Source: Bin80 sp965261255 (lineage in GTDB: Bacteria > Bacteroidota > Rhodothermia > Rhodothermales > Bin80). Taken from it: a stretch of DNA of 64,000 nucleotides. The position numbers were made by a program, and so were the translations under genes. This document shows, in pieces, positions 1 through 9,496 of the stretch (positions are counted from its first letter, which is position 1; every line of letters begins with the position of its first letter). The notes under the pieces were generated by a model. It was not told the DNA's origin and ran no database searches. It saw only the letters and a program-made list of their open reading frames with translations. Where the stretch lies: contig CBDHCQ010000004.1 of NCBI GenBank assembly GCA_965261255.1, positions 1,116,001 to 1,180,000 on the forward strand, read 5' to 3'.

Positions 1-58
1 TTTTGGCCTTCAGAGAGTTACAACCTGTCGAAGTCAGGAATGGATTGAAAAGAAAAGA

Positions 59-2315
59 TCAGCCGTGCAGGAGCCGCTCAAGGGCAACCTCGTTAGCCAC
101 AAGCACGTCACGTGGCTTTGCGCCAGCAGGTGGCCCGACGACACCGGCCTGCTCCAGTTGATCAACGATCCGAGCAGCCCGCGTATAGCCGATAGACAAC
201 TTGCGCTGAATCAACGAAACAGAACCCTGCTGTTCCCGCACAATGATTCGTGCAGCTTCGTCAAAGAACTGATCCGTGGCGCCATCCTGAAACGACTGGT
301 CGTAGGAAGAGCTCTTGGCGGGCTCGAGTTCGACCTTAGGTAACCGATAAGAACTTGGCTCCGGCTGCTTCCTGATATAATCAATCAATCGATCAATCTC
401 CCGGCCAGAGACGAAGGGTCCCTGCAGGCGTAGAACTCTACTACTGTTCATATACAGCATATCCCCGTTACCAACCAGCTGCTCAGCGCCATTCTGGTCA
501 AGGATAGTCCGTGCATCAACTTTAGAGGCAACCTGGAAAGCGACCCGAGACGGGAAATTTGCTTTGATAAGTCCGGTGATCACATCAACAGACGGGCGTT
601 GGGTTGCCAAGATCAAGTGAATGCCTATGGCCCGCACCTTCTGGGCAAGTCGCGCAATAGGTGCTTCAACCTCCTTTCCTGCCGTCAGCATAAGATCAGC
701 CAGCTCATCAATGATCACCACTATGTAGGGCAGATATTTGTGGCCGTAGGCAGGGTCAAGAGCCCCCTCGGAAAATCGGGCATTGTAGCTCTTGATTCCG
801 CGCACACCAGCGTCTTTGAGAAGATCATAGCGGGCATCCATTTCCTGTTCACAGGCTTTCAGGATGTTGAGCGCGTCTTCAACTTCCGTGGTAATGGCGT
901 CGCTCCCGTCCTCCGGCATGGCCAGAAAATGATGCTCGAGCTTCTCATACTGCTGAAGTTCAACCTTTTTCGGGTCAATCATCACGAACTTCAGATCCGA
1001 TGGAGCGCATGCATATAGAAGCCCCGTGATTAACGTATTCAGACCGACGGACTTACCGGACCCTGTGGCTCCTGCAATCAACAAGTGTGGCATCTTGGTG
1101 AGATCCTGAACGAAGACACCTCCCTCAATGGTCTTGTCCAGTACCACAGGCAACTCCATATTGGACTCCTGGAACCGAGTTGTTTTGATCACCGACTGGA
1201 CCCGCACAAGCTCTCTTTGGCTGTTCGGTATCTCCACGCCAACGGCAGATTTATTGGGGATAGGGACGATCATTCGAATCCCCTGCGCGGCCATAGCCAT
1301 GGCCAGGTCATCCTCCAGTGACTTGATACGACTAACCTTCACACCGGGAGCAGGCGTGAGTTCATAGAGTGTGACGGTAGGCCCCACTTTGGCGTTCACC
1401 TCAATGATTTCGATCTTGTGTCGGGCAAGTTTTTTGACAAGCTTGATCTTGTTCTCTTCCAACTCCTCATAGTCAATCTTTTGCTCGGTTTCCTTTGGAG
1501 CCTCCAGCAGTCGAATATGTGGGAATTTGTATTTACCTACTCCCGCAATCTCAGTACTTCGGGACTTGGATGTGTGCCCGGTCTCCTCAGTAATCTGTCC
1601 GGTAACCTTGAGCTCTAAACCGGTTTGATCAACCTCTTTCGCGGGTTTGTCGACCGAAGGTTTCGTTGCACGCGGTTGTTCCGATTCAACATTCTGCACG
1701 GTTCAGAATCCACATTATTAGAGCGTGTTTCCACCTCAGAAGGAGAGGGTTGGGGGTGAAGATCTTCCCAGGTTGATTGCGATTTGTTCTTGCCAGAAGC
1801 CTTCTCCTCCTCACGTTCTTCTCTGGATTTATCCCGGTTTTCCTTCATTACCCGAGCCATGGTTTTCCATACCTGCTCTGGACGGTCCAGCCAATGCTGA
1901 ATGTCCCGATTAATGGTCAGCATCAGCCCAATAACGAAACTAGCACCCAGAATAACCCATGACCCAAGCCAGCCTACTATTTCATTCAACCAGAATGCTG
2001 CCCGAAAACCCAAATCACCTGCCCATATCCCTATTCAGTCATGGACGTGTATAGGCTGAGAAGACCAAATATGATGGCACTAAGACACACGATCCAGATC
2101 ACATGTATCGCTGGTATCCAGATGGCCCGCAGTGGTCGCTTCCTGAGGACGGTATAGCCGAACAGAAATATGATGACAATCAGGAAGAGGGGGCTGTACC
2201 CCAGATCCCTAAGCCACGCCGTCAAGTGTGGATCAACAAGCCACACAATGATACCACAGACCTGAACGCAAAACAACCTGAAAGCAAGGCCGTTAGACGC
2301 GATCGCGTCAGTCAA
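59..2315 (-). pseudogene. ftsK partial copy, frameshifted (DNA translocase pseudogene)
   Basis: This is a degraded second copy of the ftsK gene at 14789-17215, in the same orientation. The C-terminal piece (59-1699) keeps the whole motor: Walker A GATGSGKS at its residues 210-217 and the gamma winged-helix domain at the end. About 15 substitutions against the intact copy are visible over the last ~440 residues, and the conserved LGKT has become LDKT. Reading continues in another frame at 1615-2013 and again at 2031-2315. Direct comparison shows single-base losses near 1695 and near 2034. The first membrane segments and start are gone, and similarity fades beyond about 2200. A motor-only protein could in principle still be made from 59-1699, but the pattern fits a pseudogene. 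Confidence 0.85.
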
Positions 2316-2391
2316 AATGATCCAGCCCGATACATTGTTACCGGAGTATTAGCGCGTCATTTTTATTGGCACACGCCGGAAGATCCAGGAA

Positions 2392-3408
2392 ATGAAGGAA
2401 CACGTGACACCACTTCCTACAAATGAAGCCTATGATCGTCTGTTGTCTGCGCTTCTTCATGTAGAATCAATCTGCTGCCGTGCAGATTGGGAGGTTTTGG
2501 GGATGTTCCCAGACCAACACAGCGAAGTTGCGTACTGTGTATCTGCCCACATGTGTTATAGTGGAGTTGAACAAGCTATGAAAATGTTCTTGCCACGATC
2601 CCAAGCAAATAACAGATCTCACAACTTGTGAGATCTGTACTAAGCCTTAAACAAGACGGCCGAATGCAAGGATAAGAAAGAGCATGAGGGATCCGAAGCC
2701 GCAAAGATTGCCGCGGAAAATATCAGGTCCTACTACCGAGTACTTCATAGCTTCCACCGACTCCCAGACAGGCTAAAGGAGAAAACCGCAAAAGACTTCC
2801 TGCAAGCTATCGGGGATAAGTACATGAACTGGCGCTACATCTTGCGTGAAAGGCATGAACATATCTTACGTGACAAACATGACCATCCAGCGAAGATTCA
2901 CGCGAGATTCATGATCGAAATTTGGAGATCTCTCCTCAGATCTGGGAATAGTCCACAGTGTAGGGTGCCTAAGACGGCCCGCATTGACGGTCGGATTTGC
3001 CACTATTTTCACAACATGTTTTATGGTGCAGAATTAGAACCATCCTTCCTGACAATGAACAGGGGTAGCATTCCCGACCCTGAATGCATTAATAAATGGG
3101 TAGAAGACATGGGGGGCAGGCTAATGGCTGGTCTTCATGTATTCAGACATTTACAACGCGATGAGGAGCACCTAATTAGGGCGGAGGGTGATATAAGGAG
3201 TGCGTTATCAGATCCGCACAGGATTACCGTCAGAAGATCCGAGAAAAAAAATCTTCCCAAAGTCGTATTTGATAATATGCTAGACTGGCCGGAGCGCCTT
3301 CGTGAAATCTGCCTAATGTACTTCATGTGCAAAGATGGATTAAGATGGAATGCTGACTCAGACGTTTTCGAAATAGGAAAGGAATATGCCAAGCCCCCTG
3401 CCGACTAA
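2392..3408 (+). pseudogene. Broken HEPN-like hypothetical gene (two in-frame stops)
   Basis: A single reading frame runs from 2392 to 3408 except for two stops 12 bases apart, TGA at 2629-2631 and TAA at 2641-2643. Across them the translation reads HNL*DLY*ALNKTAE. Upstream, the segment SGVEQAMKMFL followed by SHNL resembles the start of HEPN-type helical domains, where a GxExxLK helix precedes HDL. Downstream the frame gives about 255 further codons with many charged residues and no recognised motif. Coding character continues on both sides of the stops, so a once-intact protein of ~338 residues is likely. The part from 2824 onwards could still be expressed as a separate product. The family assignment is weak; the interruption is plain in the sequence. 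Confidence 0.5.
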
Positions 3409-3583
3409 ACGCTACACAATTCACATCCTTCCGGCCACTTGCCCCTATCTTCACAACTTAATGGAGAGACGGGTTGGGAAAAATGAACAATAAGTTTGGG
3501 GATTACACGTCGAACTGTAGCCAACTTACCATCTTTTTGCACAAATACTTACATTGGATAGTTCTACAGAAGGGCTTGGGGAA

Positions 3584-3712
3584 ATGACATGCAAAGGACC
3601 TGAACTCTCCCACCGCAAAGGGATCAGCCTACCGAGGCTGGCCCAGATGTTGCCCAATGAAACCTCTGGCAAAAGACGTGGTCAAAAAGCGGTTGAGGTA
3701 TACGTGGTTTGA
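3584..3712 (+). pseudogene. IS1595-type transposase N-terminal relic
   Basis: A 42-codon frame contains HRKGISLPRLAQMLPNE. This matches in style the opening of IS1595/ISXO2-family transposases, which carry an (H/R)KGISL...MFP(D/N)E segment just before the zinc ribbon. Here the frame ends before any CPxC motif, so only a stub remains. It sits directly upstream of the DNA-methyltransferase relic. The call rests on recall of the family's N-terminal consensus and is tentative. Confidence 0.35.
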
Positions 3713-3746
3713 CTGTAGTGAATATGCCCAAGAAGCCGAATTATAG

Positions 3747-3950
3747 CATCAAACCATTTGGACAGGAGACAATCTTGATATACTCCGAGGGATCAATTCT
3801 TATTGAATTTATCTGATCGTTCTTGATCCATTGTTCGGCTCGAGTGCTGACCATGATTTTCCTATTGGTAGTCAGGTCTCAGGAGCAGAATTCGAGGGTA
3901 CATGGGGCTGTCGGGTATTATCCTTGCATGGCATTGGGCCAGTTGAGAAC
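3747..3950 (+). pseudogene. DNA adenine methyltransferase fragment (degraded)
   Basis: The frame starting at 3747 reads HQTIWTGDNLDILRGINSY, then a TGA at 3804-3806, then IYLIVLDPLFGSSADHDFPIGSQ. This follows the start of site-specific DNA methyltransferases of the type III/N6-adenine kind: a GDNLDIL...G segment, then the catalytic DPPF motif followed by N-S and an APIGS segment. Here the catalytic motif is DPLF and there is an internal stop, and the rest of the enzyme is missing. It lies immediately before hsdR, so the present restriction locus seems to sit on the remains of an older modification gene. Confidence 0.55.
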
Positions 3951-3970
3951 AAGATAAATGCTGAGAAAAT

Positions 3971-6900
3971 ATGCAAAGCGAACGGGATCTTGAAGAAGCC
4001 CTCGTTGCAAAACTACGGGATCTTAAGTACGAATACCGTCCCGAAATCTGCGACCGGGCTACACTTGAGGCGAATTTCAGACAAAAATTCGAAACGCTTA
4101 ATCGCGTCACACTGACCGACAGCGAGTTTAAGCGACTCCTCAATGAAATTGTCACATCTGACGTGTACGAGGCCTCGCGTTCCCTCAGGAACCGGGAAAC
4201 GTTTATCCGCGACGACGGCACGCCACTCAATTACACCCTAGTCAACATTAAGGACTGGTGCAAGAACACATTTGAAGTCATCAATCAGTTGCGAATCAAT
4301 ACGGACTACAGCCACCACCGCTACGATGTCATTATCTTGATCAACGGCATCCCCGCGACCCAGATTGAACTCAAGACGGTCGGAATCAGTCCACGTCGGG
4401 CAATGAAGCAAATTATCAAGTACAAGAACGACCCCGGCAACGGTTACACCAGGACACTGCTCTGCTTCGTCCAACTCTTCATCGTCAGCAACCGCACGAA
4501 TACGCTGTACTTCACCAACAACAATGCGGAACACTTTGCCTTTGACGCGGACGAGCAGTTCCTTCCCATCTACCACTTCGCGGACAGGAACAACAGGAAG
4601 GTCTTCCATCTTGACAAGTTTGCTGACCAGTTCCTCGCCAAATGCACACTCGGTCACATGATCAGTAAGTACATGGTCCTGATCGCAAGCGAACAAAAAC
4701 TCCTGATGATGCGTCCTTATCAGATCTACGCGGTCAGGGCCATCGTTGATTGCATCAATCAGAACTGCGGTAACGGCTACATCTGGCATACGACGGGCTC
4801 AGGCAAGACGCTCACCTCCTTCAAGGCCTCAACACTGCTCAAGACCAACGAAAGCGTCCACAAGTGCCTCTTCGTCGTTGACCGCAAGGACCTTGACCGC
4901 CAGACTCGCGAGGAATTCAACCGATTCCAGGAAAATTGCGTCGAGGAAAATACCGACACTGCCACCCTTGTCCGCCGTCTCCTGTCCGAAGATTACGCGG
5001 ACAAGATCATCGTGACGACCATCCAAAAACTCGGGCTCGCCCTTAACGAGAACAGAAGAAATGGTCGGAGGGAGAAATCCAATGGGAGGTCAACTTTCAA
5101 GCAGATGCTCAATCACCTCCGCGACAAGCGAATGGTCTTCATCTTCGACGAGTGCCACCGATCCCAGTTCGGTGAGAATCACCAAGCCATCAAAGATTTT
5201 TTTCCAAATTCTCAGCTTTTCGGATTCACCGGTACCCCAATTTTTGAGGACAACGCCTCCGCCAAGCCAATCAAGGGGGGACCCGCTACACTGCGAACAA
5301 CAAAGGACTTGTTCCAGGAGCAACTCCACGCCTATACCATCCCCCACGCGATTGAGGATCAGAACGTTCTCCGCTTCCACATTGACTACTACAAGCCCAA
5401 TGGCACTCGGGCTTCCAAGCCAGGTCAGATGTCCACGAAACAGGCGATTGTCCAGGCGATACTCGACAAGCACGATGACGCGACCAGTAACCGACGTTTC
5501 AACGCGCTGCTGGCCACTGCTTCAATCAACGACGCCATTGAGTACTTTAAGCTTTTCGAGAAGTTACAGGAGGAACGCCTAGTCGACAATCCGGAGTTTC
5601 GGCCTCTAAAGATCGCCGCCGTCTTCTCACCGCCGGCGGAGGGCAACAAAGACATCCAGCAGATTCAGGAGGATCTCCCCCAGGAACAGGAAGACAACCG
5701 ACACGAGCCGGAAAAGAAGAAAACTGCGCTCAAAGCCATTATCACCGACTACAACGAGCGATATGACACCAACCACGACATCAACAATTTCGACCTTTAC
5801 TATCAAGACATACAGAAACGCATCAAGGATCAGCAGTTCCCCAACCGTGACCTGCCTAACAAGGGCCGGGAAAAGATTGACGTCACTATCGTCGTTGACA
5901 TGTTGCTCACCGGCTTCGATGCCAAGTACCTCAACACACTGTACGTCGCCAAAAACCTCAGGTACCACGGCCTGATCCAGGCGTTCTCGCGCACCAACCG
6001 CGTACTCAACGCGACCAAGCCCTACGGTCACATCCTTGACTTCTACCAGCAAAAGGGGAGAGTAGATACTGCCTTGACCCTGTTCTCCGGCGAGCGGGGC
6101 GACCGCGTCAAGGAGATCTGGCTGGTCGACAAGGCGGACGATGTTATTGACAAATTTATCCAGGCCGTCGACGGTCTAGACAGATTCATGCGGTCGCAGG
6201 GCCTCGCCGCCAGGCCCGATTGTGTGACCAACCTCAAGGGTGACGCCGCGCGCGCCCGGTTCATCAACAGTTTCAAGGAAGTGCAGAGGCTCAAAACGCA
6301 ACTTGACCAGTACACCGATCTCACCGACGAGCAACGGGAGCAGATCGAGCAAACCCTCCCCAGAGAGAACCTCCGTGCCTTCCAGGGTGCCTATCTCGAA
6401 ACTGCCCGGCGCTTGAAGAACCAGTGGGGCAAATCTGGAAAGCGTGGCGAGCCCCCCAAACCCGATGTTGAACAGCTTGATTTCGAACTGGTCCTGTTCG
6501 CTTCCGCCCTAGTTGATTACGACTACATTATGGAGCTGATCGCTAAGTACTCGAAGCAAGATCCGAAGAAACTAACGACCGGCCTCGAGGAACTCATCGG
6601 GCTGGTCCGATCCGACGCCAAGTTTCTTGACGAACAGGAAGAGATCACCGAATACGTCCGTTCACTGAGGAAGGGCGAGGCCCTCAACAAGTCTGAAGTT
6701 CATGCCGGTTACCAGCTATTCAAGGTTGAGAAGCAGGCCAAGCAGATCGATGATCTAGCCCGAGACCACGGTCTGACGAACGAATCGCTCTCGGTCTTTG
6801 TCGACACCATTCTCCAGCGCATGATCTTTGACGGCGAGCGACTCACCGATCTGATGGAGCCGCTCGGTTTGGGCTGGCGTGACCGTCGCGAGCGGGAACT

Positions 6901-6997
6901 CGCTCTCATGGCCGAACTCGTTCCGCTCCTGAATAAGTGGGCTCATGGTCGGGATATATCGGGCCTTAGCGCCTACGAGCAGTCGGGGGTAAGATGA
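3971..6997 (+). CDS. hsdR: Type I restriction endonuclease subunit HsdR
   Basis: This is the motor and cleavage subunit of a type I restriction-modification complex: it translocates DNA using ATP and cuts unmodified DNA at a distance. The 1008-residue protein has an N-terminal PD-(D/E)xK nuclease site (D119, then QIELK with E133 and K135). The superfamily 2 helicase domains follow: Walker A TTGSGKT near residue 278, FIFDECHRS near 391, the GFTGTP motif soon after, and QAFSRTNR as motif VI. The C-terminal third is helical, as in other HsdR proteins. It is first in the hsdR-hsdS-ATPase-hsdM cluster, with a ~100-base gap before hsdS, and is full length with no visible damage. Confidence 0.95.
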   Translation: MQSERDLEEALVAKLRDLKYEYRPEICDRATLEANFRQKFETLNRVTLTDSEFKRLLNEIVTSDVYEASRSLRNRETFIRDDGTPLNYTLVNIKDWCKNTFEVINQLRINTDYSHHRYDVIILINGIPATQIELKTVGISPRRAMKQIIKYKNDPGNGYTRTLLCFVQLFIVSNRTNTLYFTNNNAEHFAFDADEQFLPIYHFADRNNRKVFHLDKFADQFLAKCTLGHMISKYMVLIASEQKLLMMRPYQIYAVRAIVDCINQNCGNGYIWHTTGSGKTLTSFKASTLLKTNESVHKCLFVVDRKDLDRQTREEFNRFQENCVEENTDTATLVRRLLSEDYADKIIVTTIQKLGLALNENRRNGRREKSNGRSTFKQMLNHLRDKRMVFIFDECHRSQFGENHQAIKDFFPNSQLFGFTGTPIFEDNASAKPIKGGPATLRTTKDLFQEQLHAYTIPHAIEDQNVLRFHIDYYKPNGTRASKPGQMSTKQAIVQAILDKHDDATSNRRFNALLATASINDAIEYFKLFEKLQEERLVDNPEFRPLKIAAVFSPPAEGNKDIQQIQEDLPQEQEDNRHEPEKKKTALKAIITDYNERYDTNHDINNFDLYYQDIQKRIKDQQFPNRDLPNKGREKIDVTIVVDMLLTGFDAKYLNTLYVAKNLRYHGLIQAFSRTNRVLNATKPYGHILDFYQQKGRVDTALTLFSGERGDRVKEIWLVDKADDVIDKFIQAVDGLDRFMRSQGLAARPDCVTNLKGDAARARFINSFKEVQRLKTQLDQYTDLTDEQREQIEQTLPRENLRAFQGAYLETARRLKNQWGKSGKRGEPPKPDVEQLDFELVLFASALVDYDYIMELIAKYSKQDPKKLTTGLEELIGLVRSDAKFLDEQEEITEYVRSLRKGEALNKSEVHAGYQLFKVEKQAKQIDDLARDHGLTNESLSVFVDTILQRMIFDGERLTDLMEPLGLGWRDRRERELALMAELVPLLNKWAHGRDISGLSAYEQSGVR

Positions 6998-7097
6998 TCT
7001 TGATACTAGATAATAATGAGGCCGGAGGCATCCCCCATGGCAGTCCTAGATGGTCCTTACGATAATCTATGATTTGCAATAGTAGTCAAAAAATGGC

Positions 7098-8291
7098 ATG
7101 TTGATAAACTCCACCGACAATAGGCAGTCCTATGTCTCAATTGGTTCAGGTATTAAGTCAATTGCAGATATATGTATCCGGGTCACAAGCGGTGGAACAC
7201 CGCGAAGGAGTACAGCCTCATTTTACGAAGACGGGATCTGGCCATGGGTCAAGACTAAAGAATTAACAGATGGTTGGCTTAGCCATACCGAAGAGTACAT
7301 TACCGACGTTGCTGTTGCCTCCTCATCTGCCAAAATTCTACCCAAGGATACTATTCTCATGGCCATGTATGGTGCAACGGTTGGTAAGTTGGGAATTCTG
7401 AATCGTTCTATGGCATGTAATCAGGCGTGTTGTGCAATGATAGTAGATCCCAAGCGAGCCAATTTTCGATATTTGTTTTACCAACTTCTGCGTGTGCGCC
7501 CACAGATTAAGAGACTTGCGACTGGCGCGGCACAACAGAATTTGAGCGGGGAATTAATTAAGTCGTTGAGATTCACATTCCCACATCTATCTAGGCAACA
7601 TGTTGTCGCCGACTGCCTTGGCTCGCTGGACGACCTGATCGAGGCAGGCAGGCAGAAGCTAAAAGCCCTACAGCAACACAAACAAGGGCTGATGCAGCAA
7701 CTCTTTCCCCAGATTGGCGAAGCCGTGCCCCGGCTGCGGTTTCCAGAGTTCAAGAATGCGGTGGAGTGGACGCAAACTCCCCTTGACCACGCCTTCGGGA
7801 CAATCACGAATGGACGAGCAAACGCACAAGACCACCAAGGGGATGGCGCTTATCCTCTGTTCGATCGTTCCAAAGTGGTTAAGCGATCGCGGACGTTTCT
7901 ATTCGATGGCGAGGCTGTGATCCTGCCGGGTGAGGGGATGAGATTTCAACCTCAATACTTCAACGGTAAATTCAATCTGCATCAGCGAGCTTACGCACTC
8001 ATGGAGCCTATGCTGGACGCGCGCTTTGCCTTCTACGCATTAGATAGGTTTAAGGAAGCACTTGCAGACAGTGCTGTTCAGTCGACTGTGCGGTCGTTGC
8101 GGATGTCGATCATTGAAAATTTCGCTATCCCTTGCCCCACGAGCTACGATGAACAACAGATGATCGCCGAATGCCTCGGCTCGCTGGATCACTTAATCGC
8201 GGCGGACAGCCGGAAGCTTGAAGCCCTGCAGCAGTACAAATGGGGGCTAATGCAACAGCTCTTCCCCAGCTTGGAGGATGAATCGCAATGA
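7098..8291 (+). CDS. hsdS: Type I restriction-modification specificity subunit HsdS
   Basis: HsdS recognises the bipartite DNA target and bridges HsdM and HsdR. The 397-residue protein has the expected two halves, each a target-recognition domain followed by a conserved helical spacer. The spacers are nearly repeated: LGSLDDLIEAGRQKLKALQQ near residues 173-192 and LGSLDHLIAADSRKLEALQQ near 359-378, each followed by GLMQQLFP. The first recognition domain (VTSGGTPRR...) differs clearly from the second, so the target should be asymmetric. The stop overlaps the next gene's start (ATGA at 8288-8291), which suggests translational coupling. The ATG at 7098 was chosen because an earlier ATG at 7093 is out of frame. 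Confidence 0.92.
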   Translation: MLINSTDNRQSYVSIGSGIKSIADICIRVTSGGTPRRSTASFYEDGIWPWVKTKELTDGWLSHTEEYITDVAVASSSAKILPKDTILMAMYGATVGKLGILNRSMACNQACCAMIVDPKRANFRYLFYQLLRVRPQIKRLATGAAQQNLSGELIKSLRFTFPHLSRQHVVADCLGSLDDLIEAGRQKLKALQQHKQGLMQQLFPQIGEAVPRLRFPEFKNAVEWTQTPLDHAFGTITNGRANAQDHQGDGAYPLFDRSKVVKRSRTFLFDGEAVILPGEGMRFQPQYFNGKFNLHQRAYALMEPMLDARFAFYALDRFKEALADSAVQSTVRSLRMSIIENFAIPCPTSYDEQQMIAECLGSLDHLIAADSRKLEALQQYKWGLMQQLFPSLEDESQ

Positions 8292-9496
8292 ATGAAACCA
8301 GCTACACCGATCTTTCCGAACTCGCCGGAGACCTACGGTCAATACTGGTCGACAAGGCCCGGAGTAAACCCGATAAGAGCCCGTTCATCCTGCTATACGC
8401 CTTCAACGGAATCGGCAAGACACGGCTGTCAATGGCCTTCAAGGAGCTAGGGAAGGTGGCAGATGATCACGGTGAAGTGAAGAGCCGAGACACGCTGTAC
8501 TTCAATGCCTTCACCGAAGACCTCTTCTCATGGGACAACGACTTGGAGAACGATGAGCATCGCACGCTGAAGCTTAACGCGGCATCCAGCTTTTTCGTCG
8601 GTCTCAACGAGCTGGAAATCGAGAACCGTATCCGTAAGTTGCTGGACCGCTACGCGAACTTCGATTTCAGGATCACCTTCGTGTTCGACGATCGGACTGA
8701 AAAAATCACCAGTGCCAAGGTAACCTTTTCCCGCAAGGTACTGAGTGGCGTGGGCGATGGCGCACGTAGCGATGAGGTCAATGGCATCAAGATCTCGCGG
8801 GGCGAGGAGAATATCTTCATTTGGTGCTTCTTCCTTGCGATCCTTCAACTCGCGCTTGACGGAGCTGAGGCGTACAAGTGGGTTGAGCATGTCTACATTG
8901 ACGATCCAATCTCGTCGCTCGATGAACATAATGCTATCGTCGTGAGCAGCCACCTTGTCCAACTCTACAACGAGGCGGAACGCACGATAAAGACGGTAGT
9001 GTCAACGCATCACACCCTTTTCTTCAACGTGCTGCACCACGAGCTACGCGAGTACGATAGGAGTAGGAGGGGTCAGAAGTTGGAGTACATCCTCAAGCGA
9101 GCCCACCGGGCTGACGGCTACTTGCTTGCGGAGCAGACCGGCGATACGCCGCAGTTCTACCACGTCGTCTCGTTAACGGATCTCTGGCTGGTGGCGCAGA
9201 GCGGCCAGATCAAGACGTTCCACTTCAACATCTTGCGCACGATTCTGGAGAAGACCGCCCTGTTCCTCGGCTACCGCCATTTCTCGGAGTGTATCAAGAA
9301 GGCCGCTGACGATCCAATTCTATACCGGCGGTTCGTCGATCTCTTAAGCCACGGCAAGTACTCGATGTACGAGCCTATCGAAATGGGTGACGACACAAAG
9401 CGTTACTTCCGCACCATCCTGAGAGGATTCGTGGAGCACTACCCGTTCAACCGTGAGCTGTTACGAGAGCCCGCCGCAGACACGGAAGCTTCATGA
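8288..9496 (+). CDS. PrrC-like ABC ATPase, putative anticodon nuclease linked to type I RM
   Basis: The 402-residue protein has an ABC-type ATPase core: Walker A FNGIGKT (residues 39-45), a signature-like ISRGEEN (169-175), Walker B YIDDPISSLD (203-212) and an H-loop STHH (239-242). IDDPxSSLD is typical of the AAA_13 group that contains the anticodon nucleases PrrC and RloC. The C-terminal region has R317-x3-E321 and later H355 within LLSHGKYS, the same R-x3-E...H arrangement and nearly the same spacing as the PrrC nuclease triad. PrrC genes also lie inside hsd operons and are held silent by the RM complex. Overlaps with hsdS and hsdM (ATGA on both sides) tie it to the complex. The ATPase call is solid; nuclease activity is inferred. 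Confidence 0.7.
   Translation: MNETSYTDLSELAGDLRSILVDKARSKPDKSPFILLYAFNGIGKTRLSMAFKELGKVADDHGEVKSRDTLYFNAFTEDLFSWDNDLENDEHRTLKLNAASSFFVGLNELEIENRIRKLLDRYANFDFRITFVFDDRTEKITSAKVTFSRKVLSGVGDGARSDEVNGIKISRGEENIFIWCFFLAILQLALDGAEAYKWVEHVYIDDPISSLDEHNAIVVSSHLVQLYNEAERTIKTVVSTHHTLFFNVLHHELREYDRSRRGQKLEYILKRAHRADGYLLAEQTGDTPQFYHVVSLTDLWLVAQSGQIKTFHFNILRTILEKTALFLGYRHFSECIKKAADDPILYRRFVDLLSHGKYSMYEPIEMGDDTKRYFRTILRGFVEHYPFNRELLREPAADTEAS

Noticed and set aside
4238..4789. Long open frame on the strand opposite hsdR
   Set aside because: It lacks any domain and lies entirely across the conserved nuclease and helicase region of hsdR; it is a shadow of that gene's codon use.
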